From contig CAWGXC010000001.1 in assembly GCA_963826475.1 (NCBI GenBank), positions 62,001 through 126,000 of the forward strand: 64,000 nt of DNA, in the 5' to 3' direction. The position numbers were made by a program, and so were the translations under genes. A model generated the notes under the pieces. It searched no databases. It saw nothing but the letters and a program-made list of their open reading frames with translations, and was not told the origin of the DNA. This DNA comes from RHKX01 sp963826475 (GTDB taxonomy: Bacteria > Actinomycetota > Thermoleophilia > Solirubrobacterales > 70-9). Below, piece after piece: positions 52,587 through 62,068 of this stretch; position 1 is the stretch's first letter, and each line of letters begins with the position of its first letter.

Positions 52587-54398
52587 CTACCCATAGAGGG
52601 CGTCTACCTCGCCCGCGTACTTCTCGGCGACCACGTTCCGCTTCACCTTCATCGTCGGCGTCAGCTCGCCGGCCTCCTGTGAGAGGTCCTGCGGAAGGAT
52701 GGTGATCCTCTTGACCTGCTCGACGCGCGCGAACTTCTCGTTGATCTGATCGACGTGGGCCATGATCGACGCCTTCAGGTCGGCGTCGGCGGCAAGGGCT
52801 TCGGGGTCGTTCGGAACCTCGTGCTCGGCGGCGTAGGCTGCGAGCTCGTCCGGATCCAGGGTCACGAGGGCAACGAGGTATGGACGGCGATCGCCGATCA
52901 CCACGCATTGGCTGACGACGGGGTGCTGCTTGATCTCGGCCTCCAGATTGGCCGGGGTGATGTTCTTGCCGCCCGCCGTGATGATGATGTCCTTCTTACG
53001 ACCGGTGATCGACAGAAAGCCGTCGGAGTCGAGCTCGCCGAGGTCGCCGGTATGGAGCCAGCCATCGACGATGGTGTCCCGCGTCGCCTCCTCGTTCTTG
53101 TAGTAGCCACGGAAGATGTTGGCACCCTTGATCAGCACCTCGCCATCGTCGGCGATCTTGACCTCACAGCCCTCGAACGGGCGCCCGACCGTGCCGATCT
53201 TGTAGTCGTCGGGGGTCGAGATCGTCGCCGCAGTCGAAGTCTCGGTCATCCCGTAACCCTCCAGGACAGGGACGCCGGCCGCCTCGAAGAAGCGCAGGAT
53301 CTCGGGGTTGATGGGTGCTGCGCCCGAGGTGCATTGGCGGACCCTGCCGCCGAAGATCCCGCGGATCTTGGAGAGCACCTTGTCGTCGGCGAACGCGTAC
53401 TGCCTGCGCAGGAGAAAACCCGGCTCGGTTCCACTCCGCTCGGCGGCGCGCATCTTCGCGCCGACTCCGATCGCCCACCAGAAGATCCGCTTCTTGAGGC
53501 CGCCGTCCTTGTCGACGGCCGATGTGGCCGTCGCGTAAACCTTCTCGAAGATCCGCGGCACGGAGGGGAAGTAGTGAGGCTTCACCTCGCTGAGGTTCGG
53601 CACGATCTTCAGCGGATCGCGCTCCCAGTAGGCGAGGGTCGCCCCCTGGTCGAAGCAACCGAGCTGGATCAGCAGAGCGAAGGAGTGGGCGAGGGGCAGG
53701 AACAGATAGACGATCTCGTCCGGCTCGATCGTCGAGGCCCGATTGGTCATCTCGAGCATCGCGTGGTAGTTGCCATGCGTGATCACGCAGCCCTTCGGCG
53801 GCCCGGTCGTGCCCGACGTGTAGATGAAGGTGCAGACGTCGTCGGGCGTCACCGAGCTGTAACGCCGCTCCCACTCGGCGGCGTCTCGGGCGGCGCCGCG
53901 CGCGGTCAGCTCCTCGAACGAGATCGCGTCGTCGGACTCACCCTCGATGAGGACGACGTGCTCGAGCTCGGGCAGGCGCGCGCGGACCGACTGGACCTTC
54001 GCGAGTTGTTCGGCGTCCTCGACGATCACGACCTTGGAATCGGAGTTCTCGAGCACGTAGTGGCACTCGTCGGGTGAGTTCGTCTGGTAGATCGGGACGA
54101 CGACCGCGCCGGCGGTCAGGGCCGCGAAGTCCGCGTAGGTCCATTCGGGTCGCGTGTTGCCGAGGATCGAAACCTTGTCGCCCTTGGCCACGCCGAGGTC
54201 CATGAGCCCCAACGAGAGGGTGCGAACCGTTTCAGCGACCTCGGTGAAGGAGCGCGTCTCCCAGTCCCCGGAGGAGCCTTTGAACATCACGGCGGGCGCG
54301 GATCCGTACTTGGCCGCGGAGAGGGGGAGCAGGTCGGCGATCGTCGCGGCGGCGGTGCCTGACGCGCTCTCGGTCCCGGCTGCCGTGGCTGCCTCCAT
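52587..54398 (-). CDS. Long-chain fatty-acid-CoA ligase, FadD15-like
   Basis: 603 residues. ATP/AMP-binding P-loop YTSGTTGPPKG, the GYGMTETS motif, the DGWLHTGD motif and the closing catalytic-Lys region (GELTPTMKVKRNVV) are all present. It activates fatty acids through acyl-AMP to acyl-CoA. It has no membrane helix. A 59-residue gene lies just upstream on the same strand. Confidence 0.95.
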   Translation of the reverse strand: MEAATAAGTESASGTAAATIADLLPLSAAKYGSAPAVMFKGSSGDWETRSFTEVAETVRTLSLGLMDLGVAKGDKVSILGNTRPEWTYADFAALTAGAVVVPIYQTNSPDECHYVLENSDSKVVIVEDAEQLAKVQSVRARLPELEHVVLIEGESDDAISFEELTARGAARDAAEWERRYSSVTPDDVCTFIYTSGTTGPPKGCVITHGNYHAMLEMTNRASTIEPDEIVYLFLPLAHSFALLIQLGCFDQGATLAYWERDPLKIVPNLSEVKPHYFPSVPRIFEKVYATATSAVDKDGGLKKRIFWWAIGVGAKMRAAERSGTEPGFLLRRQYAFADDKVLSKIRGIFGGRVRQCTSGAAPINPEILRFFEAAGVPVLEGYGMTETSTAATISTPDDYKIGTVGRPFEGCEVKIADDGEVLIKGANIFRGYYKNEEATRDTIVDGWLHTGDLGELDSDGFLSITGRKKDIIITAGGKNITPANLEAEIKQHPVVSQCVVIGDRRPYLVALVTLDPDELAAYAAEHEVPNDPEALAADADLKASIMAHVDQINEKFARVEQVKRITILPQDLSQEAGELTPTMKVKRNVVAEKYAGEVDALYG

Positions 54399-54440
54399 CG
54401 AATCGAGTTTATGGGGAAGGGCGCCGGTGCGCCCAGTTGC

Positions 54441-54620
54441 TCAGGCTGGCCGGCCTGCGGGAGCGGAAACGGCGAGCTGCCGGAGGGAAGTGAGGAAGAG
54501 GGTCTTGTCGATCCTTCCGTGGAAGATCGGCACCCCCATCTGTACGCATCTGGCAATCACCTCCTGCCGCTTCATGTCGACCTCGTCCGCGAGCTCGCTG
54601 GGCGTCAGATGATTTGCCAA
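54441..54620 (-). CDS. Small HTH-like protein upstream of the acyl-CoA ligase
   Basis: 59 residues from a TTG: MANHLTPSELADEVDMKRQE, then VIARCVQMGVPIFHGRIDKT and a short tail. GGAGGA (54626-54631, minus strand) lies 5 bases before the start, and a near-consensus promoter precedes it. LTPSELADEVDMKRQEVIARC looks like a short helix-turn-helix of excisionase or IF2-N type. It may regulate the ligase gene 42 bases downstream. Not recognised. Confidence 0.7.
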   Translation of the reverse strand: MANHLTPSELADEVDMKRQEVIARCVQMGVPIFHGRIDKTLFLTSLRQLAVSAPAGRPA

Positions 54621-54656
54621 GGCAGTCCTCCTGGTCGGTGGCCCTCTGCTCTCGCA

Positions 54657-54684
54657 TGTATATCGCTTGTGCTGGACGTGTCAA
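54657..54684 (-). promoter_or_regulatory. Sigma-70 type promoter for the small protein and acyl-CoA ligase genes
   Basis: On the minus strand TTGACA (54679-54684), a 16-base spacer and TATACA (54657-54662) are near consensus. The small gene starts 37 bases downstream. Confidence 0.75.
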
Positions 54685-54815
54685 GCGTTCGCATCGCAAT
54701 CGCCCGCAACTGCCGCCAAAGAAGCAGGCGCCTCGGTCATTCGTCCAGAGCATCCCGTCCAAAAGGTGACCTACCGCTGACGTGATCATGGGCCCGGCCC
54801 GATGACCAGGGCACG

Positions 54816-55385
54816 ATGATCCACCAACTCAACCTCACCAGATTCCTAGTCGTCGCCATCTCGGCTCTCCTCCTCAGCCTGGTGGCGCTCGGCCCGGGGG
54901 CCGAGCGCAGTGAGGCCGCTCAGTGCAAGGGCGCGGACACCCCCGCGTTCAAGTCCAGTGCCCGCGCTGCGCGCAAGGCGACGCTCTGCCTGGTCAACAA
55001 GGAGCGCCGCTCCCACCACCTCAGAGCGCTCCACCTCGACGGCCATCAGCAGGAGGCCGCCTCCCGCCACAACCGCCTGATGGTCCAGAAGCGCTGCTTC
55101 TCCCACCAGTGCTCGGGTGAGCCCGACATCGTCGGCCGCCTCGAGAAGTCGGGCTACCTTCCCTGCAATTGCAGCTGGTCGATCGCCGAGAACATCGCCT
55201 ACGGCAGTGGCGACACGAGCTCGCCGCGCAGCATCTTCGAAGCCTGGATGGGCTCATCCGCTCACCGCATCAACATCATGAGCAGCCGGTTCGAGGCCGT
55301 CGGCATCGGCATCAATCGCGGCAGTCCGGCGGGCGGCGGTAACGATGCAGCCACCTTCACGATGGACTTCGGCTACAAGGACTAG
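54816..55385 (+). CDS. Secreted CAP/SCP domain protein (YkwD-like)
   Basis: 189 residues with a signal peptide (residues 1-35, ending near SEAAQC). CAP domain from ~50: LCLVNKERRSHHLRALHLDGHQQEAASRHNRLMV, SGYLPCNCSWSIAENIAYG and SSAHRINIMSSRFEAVGIG. Cysteine pairs suggest disulfides outside the cell. Role unknown; often spore- or wall-associated. Confidence 0.88.
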   Translation: MIHQLNLTRFLVVAISALLLSLVALGPGAERSEAAQCKGADTPAFKSSARAARKATLCLVNKERRSHHLRALHLDGHQQEAASRHNRLMVQKRCFSHQCSGEPDIVGRLEKSGYLPCNCSWSIAENIAYGSGDTSSPRSIFEAWMGSSAHRINIMSSRFEAVGIGINRGSPAGGGNDAATFTMDFGYKD

Positions 55386-55444
55386 GCAGCGGCCGGGACC
55401 CGCTCCCCGAGCCCGTGGCTCGGCGCGACTACGATTCGCGCGAA

Positions 55445-55720
55445 ATGAGCAGCGAACCCATTGAGGAAACCGAGGTAGGCGAGGGAGTCGCCGGTGATTC
55501 GTTCGTCGAATCACTGATGGACACCGACCTGTACTCGATGGGCGCCTTCTTCTGCGATCAGCATCCGGAGCTCATCGACGAGGTCGTGTCCCGGAGCGTC
55601 GAGATCGAGGATCGCGGCCTTGCCCCCTACTCGGATGCGAACGCGATCGACGTCGAGGAGGCGTTCGGGATGCTGCTCACCGGCCTGGCGGTCCGCTATT
55701 ACAAGGCCGTGGCGGGTTGA
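55445..55720 (+). CDS. Small conserved acidic protein
   Basis: 91 residues from the ATG at 55445, with TACGAT 9 bases upstream. It is an acidic helical protein with LMDTDLYSMGAFFCDQHPELIDEVVSRSVEIED. Not recognised. It overlaps the DsbA-like gene by 4 bases, so the two may act together. Confidence 0.6.
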   Translation: MSSEPIEETEVGEGVAGDSFVESLMDTDLYSMGAFFCDQHPELIDEVVSRSVEIEDRGLAPYSDANAIDVEEAFGMLLTGLAVRYYKAVAG

Positions 55721-56403
55721 CGATGAGGAGCCGCTGGGTGCCGCTCGTCATTCTCTCGGTCAGCGCGGTGGCGCTGCTGGGCGTGCTGATCTCACTCTCG
55801 GTCGGCGAGCATCGCGAGGAGCAGCTTCAGATCACGGGATCCGGCGACGTCCAAGAGCTGCTCGGCGGCATCCACCAGCTCGGAGAACGGCTCGGCGACG
55901 ACGACGCGCCCGTCATGCTCACCCTCTTCACGGACGTCCAATGCCCGCACTGCGCGGAGTATCAGGCACAGGTCATCGATCCGCTGATCGTCGATCTCGT
56001 CCGGACCGGCAAGGCCCAGATCACGCTGAAGAACTTTTCGCTCGGCGCCAAGGAGGTGACCCTCGGCGGTATCGGCGTCGAAGCCGCGGCGGATCAGGAT
56101 CACGGCTGGCAATACATGGAGATGTTCATGCGCAACCAGGACCAGGCGCCGACCGAGGGCGTCAACCAGGACTTCCTCGACGAGGTCGCCGGCGCGACGC
56201 CCGGTCTCGACGTCACGGCATGGGAGGCGGCCGACGCCGATCCGGCCAGCGAGGCCGCGGCGAAGGAGGACGCCGATCTGGCGGTCCAGCAGCAGCTGAC
56301 CGACGACATCGTCGTGAACGTCCAAGGCGCGAACGACAGCGTGCAGCTCGAGGACGCCCCGTCGAGGGCCGCGATCGACGCTGCAATCGCGCAGGTGAGC
56401 TAG
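55717..56403 (+). CDS. Membrane-anchored DsbA-like thioredoxin-fold protein
   Basis: 228 residues from a TTG (or the ATG at 55723). One N-terminal membrane helix (WVPLVILSVSAVALLGVLIS). Thioredoxin-4 domain with active site CPHC in LTLFTDVQCPHCAEYQ, followed by a helical insert and a GANDSVQL strand in place of the usual G-P. It probably makes or isomerises disulfides in secreted proteins. Confidence 0.88.
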   Translation: MTMRSRWVPLVILSVSAVALLGVLISLSVGEHREEQLQITGSGDVQELLGGIHQLGERLGDDDAPVMLTLFTDVQCPHCAEYQAQVIDPLIVDLVRTGKAQITLKNFSLGAKEVTLGGIGVEAAADQDHGWQYMEMFMRNQDQAPTEGVNQDFLDEVAGATPGLDVTAWEAADADPASEAAAKEDADLAVQQQLTDDIVVNVQGANDSVQLEDAPSRAAIDAAIAQVS

Positions 56404-56446
56404 CCCTTCCGCGGTTGGGACTTCCCGTCTCGTCACGCCCCATCGT

Positions 56447-56492
56447 CCGGGCAGACCGGACGCGAAGCGGAGGATCTGCCCGGAGTTGTCTA
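56447..56492 (+). repeat. Structured repeat family 1, copy 2 (adjacent to tRNA-Pro)
   Basis: CCGGGCAGA (56447-56455) and TCTGCCCGG (56475-56483) pair perfectly (9 bp). The loop CCGGACGCGAAGCGGAGGA and the flank AGTTGTCTA are identical to copy 1 at 26930, while the stem differs at several paired positions. The flank ends 2 bases before the 3' end of the tRNA gene, which is on the other strand. Confidence 0.8.
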
Positions 56493-56494
56493 TA

Positions 56495-56568
56495 TCGGGG
56501 CGCTCGGATTTGAACCGAGGACCTCACCGACCCGAACGGTGCGCGCTACCAAGCTGCGCCACGCCCCG
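56495..56568 (-). tRNA. tRNA-Pro, anticodon CGG
   Basis: 74 bases. Acceptor stem CGGGGCG/CGCCCCG, D-arm, anticodon stem CACCG/CGGTG with loop TTCGGGT (anticodon CGG), and T-arm CTCGG-TTCAAAT-CCGAG. Discriminator A; CCA not encoded. It reads codon CCG, which is frequent in this GC-rich genome. Confidence 0.95.
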
Positions 56569-56581
56569 AAGAGGACGCAGT

Positions 56582-58516
56582 TTAGATAACTCGCCTGCGC
56601 TCTACGGCCAAGGTGGCGAACAGGTCCAATGACCTCGGGTTCGCCAGGGACTCCTTGCTTGCAGCCCGTTCGATCGGAGTGCCCATCAGGATTCGCTTCA
56701 CCGGGACCTCCAGGACCTTGCCCGAGAGGGTTCTGGGCACCTCGGCGATGGCCCGGACCTCGTTGGGGACGTGACGCGGCGAGCAGTGCTCCCGGATCCG
56801 GCCGGCGATCCGCCTCGTCAGGTCGTCGTTCAGCTCGGCGCCCTCGGCGAGCACGACGAACAGCGGCATCCAGTTCTCCTCGCCCGCCCGGGGAACGTCG
56901 ACGACCAGGGCGTCGACGATCTCGGCCAGCGAGAGCACCGCGCGGTAGATCTCGCTCGTTCCCATCCTGATCCCGCCGCGGTTGATCGTCGAATCGGAGC
57001 GGCCGGAGATGATCGCCGTCCCGCGGTCGGTGATCTCCACCCAGTCGCCGTGGCGCCAGATTCCCGGGTAGGTGTCGAAGTAGCTCTCGCGCAGGCGGCT
57101 GCCGTCATCGTCGCCCCAGAAGAAGATCGGCATCGAGGGCATCGGCTGGGTGATCACAAGCTCGCCGACCTCGCCGATCAGCTCGTTGCCCTCGGGATCG
57201 AATGCGTGAAGGTCGGCGCCGAGGGCGCGAGCCTGCAATTCGCCTTCGTGAACGGGGAGCGTCGGCACCCCGCCGACAAAGGCCGTGCAGACGTCCGTTC
57301 CGCCGGAGGTCGAGAACAGCCAGGTGTCGGCGCCGAGCTTCTCGTAGACCCATGCGAAGCCCTCTGGGGAGAGGGGGGAGCCGGTCGATCCCACCGCCTT
57401 CAGCCTGCTCAGATCGCGCCCTTCCCCCGGCTCGATCTCGGCCTTCATGCAGCTCGCGATGAAGCTCGCGCTCGTCCCGAAGGTCGTTACGCCGGCCTCC
57501 TCCGAGAGATCCCACAGCGTGCCGAGGTCGGGGTGGCCGGGGTTGCCGTCGAAGAGCACGATCGATGCTTCGGTGAGCAGGACGCCGACCAGGAAGTTCC
57601 ACATCATCCAACCGGTCGTCGTGAACCAGAAAACCCGATCGTCGGCCTGGGCGTCGAGGTGGAGGTGCATCTTCTTCAGGTGCTCCAGCAGAATCCCACC
57701 CTGTGAATGGACGATCGGCTTCGGCAGCCCCGTCGTACCCGAGGAGTAGAGGACCCAGAGAGGTGCCTCGAAGGCCAGCGGCTCGAACGTCAGCTCGGAG
57801 TCCGGCTCCCCGAGGAAGCCGTCCTCCCAGCCCGTGTCGTCCAGGTAGCCGAGGCGGATGGTCCGCTCGAGCCCCGGGATCTCTGCCGCGATCGCCTCGA
57901 CGACCTCCGTGCGATCGAACTCTCTGCCCCCGTAGCGGTAGCCGTCGACGGCCAGCAGGACCTTCGGCTCGATCTGGGCGAATCGGTCGATCACCGATCG
58001 CGCGCCGAACTCGGGCGCGGCGGAGCTCCAGATCGCTCCGATCGAGGCGCAGGCGAGAAATGCGGCGATGGTCTCGGGAATGTTCGGCATGTACGCAGCG
58101 ACCCGATCGCCGAGGCCGACACCCAGCCCGATCAGGCCGGCGCGGATGCGCGCGGTCTCCGAGCGCAGCTCACCCCAGGTCCATTCGCCGAGCGGCCGCA
58201 GCTCCGAGGAGTGGCGGATGGCGACCCGCTCGTCGGGCTTGCCGGCAAAGATCCGCGCGGCATAGCTGACGCTCGCACCCGGGAACCATTCCGTTCCCGG
58301 CATCTCCGCCGAGCCGAGCACGCTTCCGTACGAGCCGCCGGCATCGAAGTGATCCCAGATGGTGCCCCAGAAACGCTCGATGTCGGCCACCGACCACCGC
58401 CAGAGGGATGCATAGTCCTCGGGGAGGGCGTTCGCTCGGGCGAAGCTGGTCAGCGCGGCCCGCTCGATGCGCTCGGGCGAGGGTTCCCAGAGCTGCTTCG
58501 GGATCTCCGCGGCCAT
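56582..58516 (-). CDS. Acetoacetyl-CoA synthetase
   Basis: 644 residues from the ATG at 58516, supported by the -10-like TAGGAT 8 bases upstream. AMP-binding enzyme with LWVLYSSGTTGLPKPIVHSQGG, a TTTGWMMWN loop, STSGGTDVC and GRSDSTINRGGIRMG. The C-terminal end (VPVKRILMGTPIERAASKESLANPRSLDLF) is characteristic of acetoacetate-CoA ligases. It activates acetoacetate, for example from ketone-body or leucine breakdown. Confidence 0.93.
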   Translation of the reverse strand: MAAEIPKQLWEPSPERIERAALTSFARANALPEDYASLWRWSVADIERFWGTIWDHFDAGGSYGSVLGSAEMPGTEWFPGASVSYAARIFAGKPDERVAIRHSSELRPLGEWTWGELRSETARIRAGLIGLGVGLGDRVAAYMPNIPETIAAFLACASIGAIWSSAAPEFGARSVIDRFAQIEPKVLLAVDGYRYGGREFDRTEVVEAIAAEIPGLERTIRLGYLDDTGWEDGFLGEPDSELTFEPLAFEAPLWVLYSSGTTGLPKPIVHSQGGILLEHLKKMHLHLDAQADDRVFWFTTTGWMMWNFLVGVLLTEASIVLFDGNPGHPDLGTLWDLSEEAGVTTFGTSASFIASCMKAEIEPGEGRDLSRLKAVGSTGSPLSPEGFAWVYEKLGADTWLFSTSGGTDVCTAFVGGVPTLPVHEGELQARALGADLHAFDPEGNELIGEVGELVITQPMPSMPIFFWGDDDGSRLRESYFDTYPGIWRHGDWVEITDRGTAIISGRSDSTINRGGIRMGTSEIYRAVLSLAEIVDALVVDVPRAGEENWMPLFVVLAEGAELNDDLTRRIAGRIREHCSPRHVPNEVRAIAEVPRTLSGKVLEVPVKRILMGTPIERAASKESLANPRSLDLFATLAVERRRVI

Positions 58517-58624
58517 CGGCGCGCATCCTAGATGTCCCGGCTTCGAGCACGGTCGAGGTTGCAGAATGGAAGCCGGGATTCCGGGTATAGATTCAACTCC
58601 CCACTTATCAAGGAGAGAATGCTG

Positions 58625-59230
58625 ATGGCTTACGAAGTTCCAGACCTTCCCTACGACTACGACGCGCTCGAGCCCCACATCGACGAGGCGACGATGAAGG
58701 TGCATCACGACAAGCACCATCAGGCCTACGTCGACAAGGCGAACGCCGCGCTGGAGGGCACCGAATGGGCTGACAAGGACGTCAACGAGGTGCTCAAGTC
58801 CCTCGACGAGCTGCCCTCCGACAAGCAGGGCCCGGTCCGTAACAACGCGGGCGGCCACGCCAACCACACCTTCTTCTGGAAGACGATGAGCCCCGACGGC
58901 GGAGGAGAGCCCTCAGGCGCCCTCGCCGACGCGATCAACGAGGCCTTCGGCGACTTCGACTCGTTCAAGGAGAAGGTCAAAGCCGCGGGCGTCGGCCAGT
59001 TCGGCTCCGGCTGGGCGTGGCTCGTCCACGACGGCAGCGGGCTGAGCGTGACCTCGACCGCCAACCAGGACTCGCCCGTCTCCGACGGGGCGACGCCTCT
59101 GCTCGGGGTCGACGTCTGGGAGCACGCCTACTACCTCAAGTACCAGAACAAGCGACCCGATTACCTGGACGCCTTCTGGAACGTCGTCGATTGGGACGAA
59201 GTCGGCAGCCGTTACGACGCCGTCGCCTGA
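58625..59230 (+). CDS. sodA: Superoxide dismutase, Fe/Mn family
   Basis: 201 residues from the ATG at 58625, placed 7 bases after AGGAGAG (an ATG at 58619 is too close). Metal ligands H27, H81 (GGHANHTFFW), D163 and H167 (DVWEHAYY). The GHANH/HTFFW context fits the Mn or cambialistic type. A TATAGA -10 is seen at about 58584. A terminator follows. Confidence 0.96.
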   Translation: MAYEVPDLPYDYDALEPHIDEATMKVHHDKHHQAYVDKANAALEGTEWADKDVNEVLKSLDELPSDKQGPVRNNAGGHANHTFFWKTMSPDGGGEPSGALADAINEAFGDFDSFKEKVKAAGVGQFGSGWAWLVHDGSGLSVTSTANQDSPVSDGATPLLGVDVWEHAYYLKYQNKRPDYLDAFWNVVDWDEVGSRYDAVA

Positions 59231-59253
59231 CCTTCGGCAGAGGGGACAGGAGC

Positions 59254-59285
59254 CGACGAGGACCCGCTTCGGCGGGTCTTCGTCG
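59254..59285 (+). terminator. Terminator of sodA
   Basis: CGACGAGGACCCGC (59254-59267) pairs with GCGGGTCTTCGTCG (59272-59285), 14 bp with one G-T, closed by a stable TTCG loop. Confidence 0.85.
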
Positions 59286-59445
59286 TTCTGGGGCCTTTCA
59301 GTTCCACGGGTTGGAGCGGGTGGGCAGGCGACCGGTAGCCCACCTGCGCCTGCTCCGCGCGGAATTTGTATGGTGAACCTGTCGGGCGATTGGCGCTCGC
59401 GTCCGCAGCGCCATCGCAGTGATTCGCCTTTGAGGGAGGGCTGCG

Positions 59446-61596
59446 GTGGGAGACAAGCGCAATCGGGGAGTCGTCGGCGGCAGGACCGTCGCTTATCTGG
59501 TCGGAGCCGTCCTGACCCTTCTTGCGATGCCGGCTCTTGCGCTCGCTCATCTGGAGCGGCCCTCCTACTGGCCCGACCCCGCCCCCGACACGTCGGTCGA
59601 GCCTCCCGCCGGCGGAGCGGTGCCGAAGGCACGATCCCTTCGTTCCGCCGTGACCGGTAAGGGGCCGGGCAAGGTTCGGGTCGTCTGCAAGGGCAAGCGG
59701 GGAGGCGTCTCCTTCAGGCTGCTCAAGAGGTCTGTTCGCGGGGCCCGCAAAGCCGGCGGATACGTGTTGAGGCCGAGCCAGGGCATGGAGAACTTCAGCA
59801 GGAAGAAGGCGAAGAGGCTGCGGAAGCTGAACGCCAGGCTGGTGGAGAAGTGCAGGTACCGCTCGGTGCAGGATGCGATCAACGACTCGGGCAACAACGA
59901 TCGCGTCGTCGTCATGCCGGGCCGCTACAGGGAGCCGGCATCGCGCCGCTCACCCGTCAACGACCCGAAGTGCAATCCCTCGATGCTGCAGGAGGATCAG
60001 GGTGGGGCGCTGACCCCGAGCTACGAGTACCAGGCGAACTGCCCGAACGACCAGAACCTGATCTACGTGCAGGGGCGCGCGGTGGCCGGCGAGCCCCTGG
60101 CTGAGCCGCGGCCCGACCGGCACGGCATTCCCGAGCAGGAGCTGGGCGAATGCGTCCGCTGCAATTTGCAGATCGAGGGCTCCGGCGTGAAGCCCGAGGA
60201 CGTGATCTTCGACGCGGGCAAGAACTACTCCGATCCCAAGGATCCGCAGGCGCGGCCGGGCGGCGACATCCCCTCCGCGGAGTGCCACGTCAGTGATGCC
60301 GCGGACAATCCCTGCTTCGGCAAGCACGTCGTCCTGAGAACCGACCGCTCGGACGGCTTCGTGGGCCGGAACTTCCTCGTGCGGGGCGCAAAGGAGCACG
60401 GGTTCTACACCGAAGAGACCGACGGCATCCTGCTCGACCGCGTGAAGTTCTTCTGGAACGCCGACTATGGCCATCTGAGCTTTACGACCGACCACAACAT
60501 GGTCAAGAACTGCGATGGCTTCGGCTCGGGGGATGCGGTCGTCTATCCCGGCGCAGCGCCGCAGACCGGCGAGTTCCGAGACGAGGGCTTCTACCCCGAG
60601 GAGCGCTACAACACGACGATCAAGAAGTGCGACCTGCACGGCTCCTCGATGGGCTACAGCGGATCGATGGGCAACTCGGTTCGCGTCACCAGGAACAACT
60701 TCTATGGCAACGCGAACGGCCTGACCACCGACACCCTCTCGGCCCCCGGGCACCCCGGGTTCCCCGCCGACGGGATGAAGATCGACCACAACTGGTTCTA
60801 TGCGAACAACCTCGACGTCTACAGGGTCGAGAACCCGTTCGAGGCGCTGGTGCCCCAGCCGGTCGGCACGGGCTTCTTCTGGCCGGGCCACAACAACGGC
60901 CGCTTCGAGGACAACTGGGTGTTCGACAACTGGCGTCAGGGCACGATGCTGGTCTCGATTCCCGACGCGATCGCGGGCGAAGCCGAGGGCGCCGTCGACC
61001 CCGCGACTCACTGCCCGACCTCCAACATGGGAAGCCAGTCGGTGTCGACCTCGTGCGCCAACCAGTATTCGGGCAACCACATGGGCGAGGTTCCCCCGAG
61101 CTTCAAGCCGCACCCCGGCCTGACCAAGTTCGGAAATCAGACCACACTGTCGTCGAGTCCCAGGACCGCGCCCAACGGCGTCGACTTCTGGTGGGACGAG
61201 GCGACTCCGAACACCGGCAACTGCTGGTTCGACAACACCGGACCCGATGGAACGCGGGCCAGCCTGACCGCCGATCCGCCGGTTGCGCCCGCCGCCGGTC
61301 AGTCGACGCCCGGGTTCCTCCCGGAGGACTGCGAGACGAGCATCGGCGGCGCCGGCTACTCGGCCAAGGCGCCGGTCCTGCTCAGTTGCTACGGGCAGTG
61401 GGAGACCAAGGAGCTCGACGCTCCCGGATGCGGCTGGTACAACACCCCGCCGCAGCCGGGCTCCGCCGCGGCGAAGGCCGCAGCTGCAAGGCAGCTGCGG
61501 ATGCAACGGATGCTCGCGCGCGGAAACGTCGCCGACCGCATCTCAACATGGGTGAACGAGCTTGCCGGAAAGATCTCCTACGGTCCTGTGGAGTAG
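59446..61596 (+). CDS. Secreted right-handed beta-helix protein
   Basis: 716 residues from a GTG with GAGGGAGG upstream. Signal peptide residues 1-35 (LAMPALALAH). A basic region (~60-140) precedes the long beta-helix (PbH1-like) with recurring Asn/Gly turns such as RNFLVRGAKEHGFY, HNMVKNCDG, VTRNNFYGNANG and IDHNWFYANN, plus many Cys. Such folds bind or cut polysaccharides; the catalytic site is not evident. It overlaps the next gene by 35 bases. Confidence 0.75.
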   Translation: MGDKRNRGVVGGRTVAYLVGAVLTLLAMPALALAHLERPSYWPDPAPDTSVEPPAGGAVPKARSLRSAVTGKGPGKVRVVCKGKRGGVSFRLLKRSVRGARKAGGYVLRPSQGMENFSRKKAKRLRKLNARLVEKCRYRSVQDAINDSGNNDRVVVMPGRYREPASRRSPVNDPKCNPSMLQEDQGGALTPSYEYQANCPNDQNLIYVQGRAVAGEPLAEPRPDRHGIPEQELGECVRCNLQIEGSGVKPEDVIFDAGKNYSDPKDPQARPGGDIPSAECHVSDAADNPCFGKHVVLRTDRSDGFVGRNFLVRGAKEHGFYTEETDGILLDRVKFFWNADYGHLSFTTDHNMVKNCDGFGSGDAVVYPGAAPQTGEFRDEGFYPEERYNTTIKKCDLHGSSMGYSGSMGNSVRVTRNNFYGNANGLTTDTLSAPGHPGFPADGMKIDHNWFYANNLDVYRVENPFEALVPQPVGTGFFWPGHNNGRFEDNWVFDNWRQGTMLVSIPDAIAGEAEGAVDPATHCPTSNMGSQSVSTSCANQYSGNHMGEVPPSFKPHPGLTKFGNQTTLSSSPRTAPNGVDFWWDEATPNTGNCWFDNTGPDGTRASLTADPPVAPAAGQSTPGFLPEDCETSIGGAGYSAKAPVLLSCYGQWETKELDAPGCGWYNTPPQPGSAAAKAAAARQLRMQRMLARGNVADRISTWVNELAGKISYGPVE

Positions 61597-62020
61597 ACCC
61601 GCGAGCATCTGCGCTGCCGCGCTCTGCGCCGTTTCGTTCGCCGCCGCGGGGTGCGGATCGGCGGCGAAGAGCTCCGAGCCCGCACCCGACTCCGGTCGCC
61701 GCGGGGCGGTCGTCGACATCGCCGGCACCGAGCCCGTGGGGGAGATGACTGCCGGGTCGGTGGCCTCATTGGTCGAATGCAGGGATTGGAACGACGCGAA
61801 CGAGGCGCAGCGGCTCGCGACGATCGCCGACGTGCGCAGCCAGATCAACCTGGTCGATTCTGGGATCGAGGCGCCGGCGCTGACTGACGAGGAGGCGACG
61901 CAGGTGTTCGACCGTGCCTGCCAGCCGGGATGGGCTCAGGGCCTGCGTCTCTACAAGCTCTATGCCCGGGCTGCGGGCTGGGTCGAGATGAAGCGCATCG
62001 CCGAGGGAGAGAGCCGGTAG
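61562..62020 (+). CDS. Small lipoprotein
   Basis: 152 residues from a TTG inside the end of the beta-helix gene. It has a lipobox SFAAAGC|G (residue ~31), so it is membrane-anchored outside. The mature part is helical (VECRDWNDANEAQRLATIADVRSQIN) with two conserved-looking Cys. No known domain. Probably co-expressed with the beta-helix protein. Confidence 0.7.
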   Translation: MPERSPTVLWSRPASICAAALCAVSFAAAGCGSAAKSSEPAPDSGRRGAVVDIAGTEPVGEMTAGSVASLVECRDWNDANEAQRLATIADVRSQINLVDSGIEAPALTDEEATQVFDRACQPGWAQGLRLYKLYARAAGWVEMKRIAEGESR

Positions 62021-62068
62021 GCAGGGATCAGTTGAACCCGCGCTGACGGACGACCCGCCCGGGGCTGT

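Noticed and set aside
56447..56568. tRNA-Pro plus adjacent repeat as a phage or island attachment site
   Set aside because: No integrase, no second copy of the tRNA 3' end and no mobile-element genes in the window.
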